64,000 nt of DNA from Verrucomicrobiota bacterium (lineage in GTDB: Bacteria; Verrucomicrobiota; Verrucomicrobiia; Chthoniobacterales; SZAS-18). Positions within the stretch are counted from its first letter, which is position 1. Every line of letters starts with the position of its first letter. A model generated the notes under the pieces. The model was not told the origin of the DNA, made no database searches, and saw only the letters and a program-made list of their open reading frames with translations. The position numbers were made by a program, and so were the translations under genes. Shown piece by piece: positions 58,948-64,000 of this stretch. Location: contig JAFEGM010000043.1 of assembly GCA_018240025.1 (NCBI GenBank), forward strand, positions 1 to 64,000, written 5' to 3'.

Positions 58948-59136
58948 ATGAGCATGGCTACGAAAGCACCTTGGAAGAAGGCGGCTCCGAAGAAGAAGTC
59001 GGGCGGGACGAAACTCAGCCCGGCCTCGAAGGCGAAGGCGAAAGCCAGCGCGAAGAAGGCGGGCCGCAAATATCCGAACCTCGTCGACAACATGCGCGCA
59101 GCCACCGAGCAGCGGCGCGGCAAGGCCAAGTCATGA
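58948..59136 (+). CDS. Small lysine/alanine-rich basic protein
   Basis: A 62-residue protein (or 60 from the ATG at 58954) with a very basic N-terminal half made of Lys, Ala and Pro (KKAAPKKKSGG, KAKAKASAKKAG) and an ending RKYPNLVDNMRAATEQRRGKAKS in two pieces. Composition resembles histone H1-like bacterial proteins that bind DNA without specificity. Its stop overlaps the next start (ATGA). Confidence 0.65.
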   Translation: MSMATKAPWKKAAPKKKSGGTKLSPASKAKAKASAKKAGRKYPNLVDNMRAATEQRRGKAKS

Positions 59137-59468
59137 AGAAGTCGGAAAAGGATCCCAAAGGCGGACTCACCGCCGCGGGGCGCAAGCGGTTCGCCCGCGA
59201 GGAAGGCGCACACCTCAAACCCGGGGTGAAGAAGCGGGTCGCCGAGATGACCCCGGAGGAAATGAAACGAAAAGGCAGCTGGGCCGTACGATTCTACGGG
59301 CGCGAGGAGTTGCCGGCCTTGCAGGATGCAGCGGGCCGTCCCACGCGCTTCGCGCTCTCCGCAGCCGCCTGGGGCGAGCCGGTGCCGAAGACCGCGGCGG
59401 CCGCCCGCCGGATTGCGGCCAAGGGGAAGAGGCTTTTGGAGCGCTATCGGAAAACCCGGTCCAAATAG
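59133..59468 (+). CDS. DUF6321 protein
   Basis: A 111-residue basic protein with the DUF6321 pattern: PKGGLTAAGRKRFAREEGAHLKPGV in pieces, then EMTPEEMKRKGSWAVRFYGR. The C-terminus is Arg/Lys/Ala-rich. Function unknown; the family often accompanies small basic proteins. Coupled to the lysine-rich gene by an ATGA overlap, so they may work together on nucleic acid. Confidence 0.8.
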   Translation: MKKSEKDPKGGLTAAGRKRFAREEGAHLKPGVKKRVAEMTPEEMKRKGSWAVRFYGREELPALQDAAGRPTRFALSAAAWGEPVPKTAAAARRIAAKGKRLLERYRKTRSK

Positions 59469-59525
59469 CCGAGCATGAGCGCGCAGCGAGGCTGAGCGAT
59501 TTTCAGGCGCAACGAGGGGGACAGG

Positions 59526-59789
59526 TCAGCGAGGTTCAGCGACCGGCTGATCCTTCCAATTCAGCGCCAGCTCACGCGCCTGCGAGAGCATCTGCGGAAA
59601 ATCGCCGTTCAGCGCCAGCGGCATGACCTCGCCATCTTCCGTCACGGTGTAGCGAGGCTGACCGAGAGCGCGGACGATCTGCTCCCACTCTTCAGAGGAG
59701 AGGGGAGACGAGGCGGTGAGACGGAGCGTGCGCTCGCCCAGGTCGCCCTGCGCGTGAGTTATCGAGTGCTGTTGGCTGGACGAAGTCAT
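59526..59789 (-). CDS. Small acidic protein of unknown function
   Basis: An 87-residue soluble protein (ITHAQGDLGERTLRLTASSPLS in pieces, SSEEWEQIVRALGQPRYTVTEDGEVM). No family recognised. Start ATG 59789 (MTSSSQQHS). It lies between the DUF6321 gene and the quinone oxidoreductase remnant, on the opposite strand to both. Confidence 0.5.
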   Translation of the reverse strand: MTSSSQQHSITHAQGDLGERTLRLTASSPLSSEEWEQIVRALGQPRYTVTEDGEVMPLALNGDFPQMLSQARELALNWKDQPVAEPR

Positions 59790-59871
59790 ACTCTCGCTTC
59801 GCACGCCGACTCCACCGCGGTCTCGGGGCCGGAGGTGTTTTAGGTCGGCGCGTTTCCGTGGGCAACTCGCC

Positions 59872-60138
59872 ATGGCGCGCATCTTCGCCCTGCCGGAGGG
59901 CCCAGGCGGGATGCGAGTTCGAATGGACGAATCCAAGTCGCTGACCGGCGGAGATCTTTGGAACGTCCTGACCAGTTCCGCAGAACGGCGCGAGCGGGCG
60001 GTCGAGCTGTTCGAATGGGTGCGCGCCGGCCAGCTGCGCGTGCGCCTCGCGCAAACCTTCCCGCTGCGGGATGGAGCCGCCGCCGATGCTTTCCTGGAGA
60101 GCCGACAGAGCATCGGCAAAGTGCTGCTGATCCCCTGA
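59872..60138 (+). pseudogene. C-terminal remnant of a quinone oxidoreductase (zinc-type MDR)
   Basis: An 88-codon frame whose last 68 residues match the end of NADPH:quinone oxidoreductases: the stretch from LTGGDLWNVLTSSAERRER through VELFEWVRAGQLRVRLAQTF to ESRQSIGKVLLIP. The N-terminal 250 residues, including the GroES-like fold and nucleotide site, are missing, so it is a decayed 3' fragment. Confidence 0.75.
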
Positions 60139-60240
60139 GTCTCGGGCTATCGGATGGCAGCCACGCAGGCGTTCCGCAACCCACGTCACCGCGAAGCTTT
60201 TTGCGCCGCTCGGCCCGGCGCCTGCTATCCTCCCGAGGGT

Positions 60241-62853
60241 ATGCATCGTCGACTCCTCTGGCTGGCGCTCGTCCTCCTCGCCGTCACCTCCCTCCCGGCC
60301 GCGCCGCAGGACCGCGTCTTCTATCTCGCAGGCGACGGCTCCCGGCAGCTGCTCGGCGTGATGGTGCTGTCGGATGGCACTGTGCTCGCGGCCGGCTCCT
60401 CCGAAAATCTCTCCTGGATTCCGGCCGGCACGCCGATCACCGTGCTGTCAGCCACGGCGGGCAACGGAGCTGTCTTGGACAATTCTACGTCCGCGACGCC
60501 GCGATACGCGTTCCTCGTGCAGCTCTCCGCCGATCTCGGACAGGTGCTGCGCGTAGCGCACTTCCCCCTGGGCGCGGCCAACGAGATCCGCTGGATCAAG
60601 ACCGACGCGCTGCCCTACGGCGCGCCCACCGGAGCGCTCTTCGTCTCCGGCTCGCGCGGTGCCCTGGCCAACGGTTCGAACGCCGGCTATTTCATCGCGC
60701 GGCTCGACGCCAACTTCGTCGCCGCCCCGCCCACCGGCCTGGCCTGGGTCGTGAATGTGACCGCGCGCTCATCCTCCGAGTACTTCGAGCTGCAGCCCTG
60801 GGACGTGCAGCCCGACGGCAAGGTGATTCTCGTGGCCGGCAAGCCCTACGATTCGTCGTGGTGCGAGGTCATCCGCCTGCGCGCCCAGCCGACCGAGGCC
60901 GCGGTCGACGCGCTGGCCAATCGCGACGTCGTGCCCGGCTGGCGTGCCCACACCATGTCGGACGGCACCCGCTTCTACGGGCTCCTCGCCGATTACTCCG
61001 GCCCGCTCACGGCCAGCGGCTCCCACCTCGTCATGAAGGTGGGTGGCACCAACGACGCCGGCTTGATGCGCTCGTTCTCCCCGGCCGACTACGCCGCCTG
61101 GGAGCGCGATGAGAACGGCTGGTGGCGGCGCGGTCGCTGGCCGATGGACGCGTTTTGGAATCGCGAATGGCTCCGGCCCACCACCGGCGCGAACAACACC
61201 GGCGGCGGCGACGCCCGCGGCTACGGCGGCAGCTGGTATGCCGTGCCCACCGGCGACACTTGGACTTCGCGTGTCGGGGCCGTCACGGTCGATCGCCGCA
61301 ACGGTCATTGCTACCTCGGCGTCTCGCACAAGAGCATCCTGCCCGACGGCAATCCCGACTTCGAGCCTTTCGTCGTCGGCTTCCGGGCCGACGGCGCGAT
61401 GAAATGGTGGGCGCGCCTCTATCAGGAATACGCCGACAACTCGGCGACGCCGCCGGCTTCCGTGGACACGACGAAGGTCCGCGTCTCCACGCCCGATCAG
61501 TATGTCGACACGCTCGCCGTCGACTACGCCCGCCCGCTCGCCGCCGACGGCTCCGACGGCGCGCTCTACGTCGGCGCGCGCTGCCACGGCAACAACACGA
61601 CCAACTTCTGGCCGGGCAATCAGGTCACCGCCAATCCCGGCGCGACGTCGTACCACAACGGCTTCACCGGCACGAACGGCAACATCCACATCTCGTGGAT
61701 CGGCAAGCTCCGCGACGATGCCACCAAGTCGACCCTGCTCGCCGCCTCCTACTGCGCCGAGTTCAACGAGGGCGCCTCGTCCTTCGCCGCGGCCTATGCC
61801 GATCCCAACCTCGACAAGTGGCCCTCGCACAACGGCGGCAACGCCAACCTCAACACCACGCGCCTGCGCCCCGTGATGTGGTCGCATCCCGACGGCGGCG
61901 TAGCCGTGCTCGCCACCGGCCGGCGCACCCTCACGACGCGCAACGCCTTCCAACGCAACGTCCGCCCGCTGCTATCCGGCACCGTCACCACCGCGGAGTC
62001 CACCACCGCCTTCCGCGCCAATGCGCTGGTCGGCGTGCGCCTGCTCGTCTCCGCCGGCTGCAAACTCACCCTCGGCGGCCAGACGCGCACGGTGCTCTCG
62101 CACGACGATGCCACCGGCCGCATCACGCTCGACACCGCGCTTCCGTCCGTCCCGGCCGCGGGCGCGACGTTCACCGTCAACGAAGGCATCGGCGCGTGGA
62201 ATACGTTTGCCCGCTCCTTCGCCCCGGGTCTGGACACGCTGGCCTATTCCTCGCTGTTGACCGGCGCGTGGTCCCCGGCCGACGGCACCGGCGGCGACAA
62301 CACCGAAGGCCGCGGGCTCTTCCCGGTGCCCGGCGGCCTGCTCGTCTGCGGCTACCACAAGGTTTCCGGCACCACCGCGACCGGCAACGCCATGCCCACC
62401 CAGAACGTCCCGACTTGGGCCGCGAGCGCTCCGGTGAACGAAGCTGGCTTCCTGGCCCGCTTGAATTTCGCTGCGCCGCCCGCGGGCTTCTCGGCCTGGA
62501 TTGCGACGCAGCCCGGCGTGCCCGCCAACCAGCGCGGCCTGGCCGACGACCCGGACGGCGACGGCCTGCCCAATTTCCTCGAATGGTCGCTCGGCACCGA
62601 TCCCGCCGTGCCCCAGAGCGGCGCGCCGCCCTGGAGCGTCGCGCGCAACACCCAGACCGGCCGGGCCGAGCTGACCTTCTCGCGCCAAGCCCGCACCGAC
62701 GTGCGCTACGAACTCGAGGAGTCCGGCGACTTGGTGACTTGGTCGCTCGCGTGGTCCAGCGAGGGCGCGCAGAACACGGCGGGGAACGTGACCGCCTCTG
62801 CGACCACGCCCACCGCCCGTTTCCTGCGCCTGCGCGTCCGGCCCGTGCCCTAG
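60241..62853 (+). CDS. Large secreted protein with a C-terminal calcium-loop module
   Basis: An 870-residue exported protein. Residues 1-21 form a signal peptide (LLWLALVLLAVTSLPA). The long middle (about 22-750) is repetitive, aromatic-rich and resembles beta-propeller or reporter-type proteins, with pieces such as GDGSRQLLGVMVLSDGTVLA and WDVQPDGKVILVAG suggesting repeated blades. The C-terminus (about 770-870) has DDPDGDGLPNFLEWSLGTDP, a calcium-binding loop, then YELEESGDLVTWSLAW ... ARFLRLRVRPV. The last module also sits in the cytochrome c peroxidase at 7955-9310 and is common on exported verrucomicrobial proteins. Start ATG 60241. Confidence 0.85.
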   Translation: MHRRLLWLALVLLAVTSLPAAPQDRVFYLAGDGSRQLLGVMVLSDGTVLAAGSSENLSWIPAGTPITVLSATAGNGAVLDNSTSATPRYAFLVQLSADLGQVLRVAHFPLGAANEIRWIKTDALPYGAPTGALFVSGSRGALANGSNAGYFIARLDANFVAAPPTGLAWVVNVTARSSSEYFELQPWDVQPDGKVILVAGKPYDSSWCEVIRLRAQPTEAAVDALANRDVVPGWRAHTMSDGTRFYGLLADYSGPLTASGSHLVMKVGGTNDAGLMRSFSPADYAAWERDENGWWRRGRWPMDAFWNREWLRPTTGANNTGGGDARGYGGSWYAVPTGDTWTSRVGAVTVDRRNGHCYLGVSHKSILPDGNPDFEPFVVGFRADGAMKWWARLYQEYADNSATPPASVDTTKVRVSTPDQYVDTLAVDYARPLAADGSDGALYVGARCHGNNTTNFWPGNQVTANPGATSYHNGFTGTNGNIHISWIGKLRDDATKSTLLAASYCAEFNEGASSFAAAYADPNLDKWPSHNGGNANLNTTRLRPVMWSHPDGGVAVLATGRRTLTTRNAFQRNVRPLLSGTVTTAESTTAFRANALVGVRLLVSAGCKLTLGGQTRTVLSHDDATGRITLDTALPSVPAAGATFTVNEGIGAWNTFARSFAPGLDTLAYSSLLTGAWSPADGTGGDNTEGRGLFPVPGGLLVCGYHKVSGTTATGNAMPTQNVPTWAASAPVNEAGFLARLNFAAPPAGFSAWIATQPGVPANQRGLADDPDGDGLPNFLEWSLGTDPAVPQSGAPPWSVARNTQTGRAELTFSRQARTDVRYELEESGDLVTWSLAWSSEGAQNTAGNVTASATTPTARFLRLRVRPVP

Positions 62854-62887
62854 GTGGCTATTCGAGAGGGCCGATCGCGCAGGCGCA

Positions 62888-63219
62888 TTACCGGCGGGCT
62901 GAATGCTGCCGCCGAAACTCTGCGGGCGTGAGACGGGTCAAGCGCTTGAACTGCTTGAAGAAGGCCCGTGACGACGCGAAGCCGGAGCCGTCCGCGATGT
63001 CGTCGACGGTGCGGTTCGAAGCGATCAGCAGCTGCCTCGCACGATCGCCTCCAGGTCCGGCAGAGCCCGCGGGACCTTACCGAATTGGAGGCTCCATCTC
63101 TGCTCTTGGGCGTACGCGGAGATTCCCTGCAGACAACGATTCGGGGACCACAAAAAGGGGTCGAGATATACGTAAACCTTGCGTCGCTCTAACCCGCTCG
63201 AATTCGACGGCGTTTGCAT
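62888..63219 (-). pseudogene. AraC/XylR-type regulator with internal deletion
   Basis: From ATG 63219 the frame reads a sugar-binding-like start (VYVYLDPFLWSPNRCLQGIS, EQRWSLQFGKVPRALPDL) typical of XylR-like activators, and stops at 63025. In a shifted frame, from about 63045 to the stop at 62888, comes the end of an AraC DNA-binding domain (RQLLIASNRTVDDIADGSGF, SSRAFFKQFKRLTRLTPAEF). About 250 middle residues, including the first helix-turn-helix and most of the sensor, are absent. The two halves are joined by a frameshifted deletion scar near 63040-63050. Confidence 0.8.
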
Positions 63220-63546
63220 CGCCAGGAACCTACCCAAGCTCGTCCGCAGGCGAAGAGATTCTTCCCTCTCCCACTGCGGAGAGCGGATCGACTGACGGCG
63301 GCGGAATAGCGGCATCCGCTGGAGGCAAGAGCCTCGGGCAGGTGCCGAAATCGCCATCTCCATCGGGACTGGCCCGCGGCTCGGATGACCGGCAGTCCAG
63401 TCGAAAAAGGCCTCGCCGACAGAGGCCCCACGACCGGCCGAGTGAGAGATCTGCCGGTTTCGTCTGTGGCGCTTTCGCCATGTGGCGTACTCGTTGCCAA
63501 AGGGCGTTTGTCCGACCTCCACGGTCGCTGCTACGGGGCGGGCCGT
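63220..63546. other. Gap without a recognised gene
   Basis: This 327-bp stretch has a minus-strand frame open upstream of the broken regulator, but its translation has no similarity. No repeat or hairpin stands out. It must contain the promoter of the exported protein gene that follows. Confidence 0.6.
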
Positions 63547-64000
63547 ATGAACTTCCAGCTCACTCTCCTCGCTGTCCTCGCCTGCCTCGCCGGGCCTCTG
63601 CCGGCGCAGAGCGGCAGCAGCATTCTCAGCTACTCCGGCAGCCTGACGGCGGCGGATCCCACTTTCAACCGCGCCGCCAGTGTCAGCTCCCTCTCCGACC
63701 TCGGTTCGGCCGTCGCCTACGAGTCGCTGACGTTTCAGACCGGCTTCGCGGGCGAATATCAGATCCTGGCCGACTACCGCGGTGCGGGCGGCCTGCCGGA
63801 TGGTTTCCTTTTTCTCTATTCGGCGTTCGATGCTGCGCAGCCTCTGACCGGATTGCTCGCCGGCGACGACGACTACTCCATCGGCGGAGCGAGCGAATTC
63901 CTCGGCTCGTTCCTGGCGGACCAGAGCTCCTTCGGGCCCGCCGTCAGCGGCGGGCGCCTGCTGCTCGCGGCGAACACCACCTACACGGTCGTTGTCTCCG
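63547..64000 (+). CDS. Exported protein of unknown function, 3' partial
   Basis: From ATG 63547 the frame is open to the window end (151 codons). Residues 1-20 are a signal peptide (FQLTLLAVLACLAGPLPAQ). The mature part is Ser/Gly/Leu-rich and acidic in places (GLLAGDDDYSIGGASEFLGS), like secreted verrucomicrobial surface or filament proteins. The rest, including any C-terminal sorting domain, lies beyond the window. Confidence 0.8.
   Translation, partial: MNFQLTLLAVLACLAGPLPAQSGSSILSYSGSLTAADPTFNRAASVSSLSDLGSAVAYESLTFQTGFAGEYQILADYRGAGGLPDGFLFLYSAFDAAQPLTGLLAGDDDYSIGGASEFLGSFLADQSSFGPAVSGGRLLLAANTTYTVVVS

Overview
The window is a GC-rich bacterial chromosome segment that reads most like a member of the Verrucomicrobiota, probably an Opitutales-type organism. 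This placement is an inference. It rests on a ribonucleotide reductase small subunit of the chlamydial (class Ic) type, on secreted proteins ending in DPDGDG calcium-loop and 'ESS.DL.TW' modules that are common in that phylum, and on general gene content. No rRNA, tRNA, CRISPR array, prophage or intact insertion sequence was recognised.

Layout. 0-5 kb: the C-terminal 60% of an RND efflux permease, a 59-bp tandem repeat array containing palindromes, a short-chain dehydrogenase, and an unusual fusion of an acyl carrier domain to a formylglycine-generating-enzyme-like (SUMF1) domain. 4.6-7.9 kb: a minus-strand operon of sensor kinase, LytTR response regulator and organophosphate-type MFS transporter. 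7.9-14 kb: a di-haem cytochrome c peroxidase, small metabolic genes and a PutA-type proline catabolic enzyme. 14-18.2 kb: an Rrf2-family regulator divergent from a three-gene TRAP transporter, with an internal terminator between dctP and dctQM.

18.5-29.6 kb is core housekeeping: prfB with an intact programmed +1 frameshift, nrdB and nrdA with paired NrdR boxes upstream, dihydrofolate reductase, secA and murJ. 29.7-33.7 kb holds a glycogen debranching enzyme and a TreZ-type trehalohydrolase that look translationally coupled.

33.8-60 kb is accessory and looks like a stress or envelope island. It has a PaoABC-like molybdenum hydroxylase, two DUF4142 proteins, a beta-barrel outer-membrane protein, topoisomerase IB, an Nramp-like transporter with an altered metal site, DUF2934, a DUF892 ferritin-like protein, two paralogous membrane-anchored SRPBCC proteins, two SDRs, a zinc alcohol dehydrogenase, a lysine-rich basic protein and a DUF6321 protein. 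Interspersed are at least six broken genes: a GH1-like glycosidase with a nonsense codon and a frameshift, a UDP-galactopyranose mutase cut after its nucleotide-binding motif, a DUF4142 gene split from its signal peptide, the tail of a glycosyltransferase-type protein, the tail of a quinone oxidoreductase, and an AraC/XylR-type regulator with its middle deleted.

60-64 kb holds a large secreted protein, the deleted regulator, and the start of another exported protein running off the window.

The strongest points worth a second look are the class Ic reductase with twin NrdR boxes, the ACP-SUMF1 fusion, the kinase-regulator-transporter operon and the cluster of decaying glycan genes.
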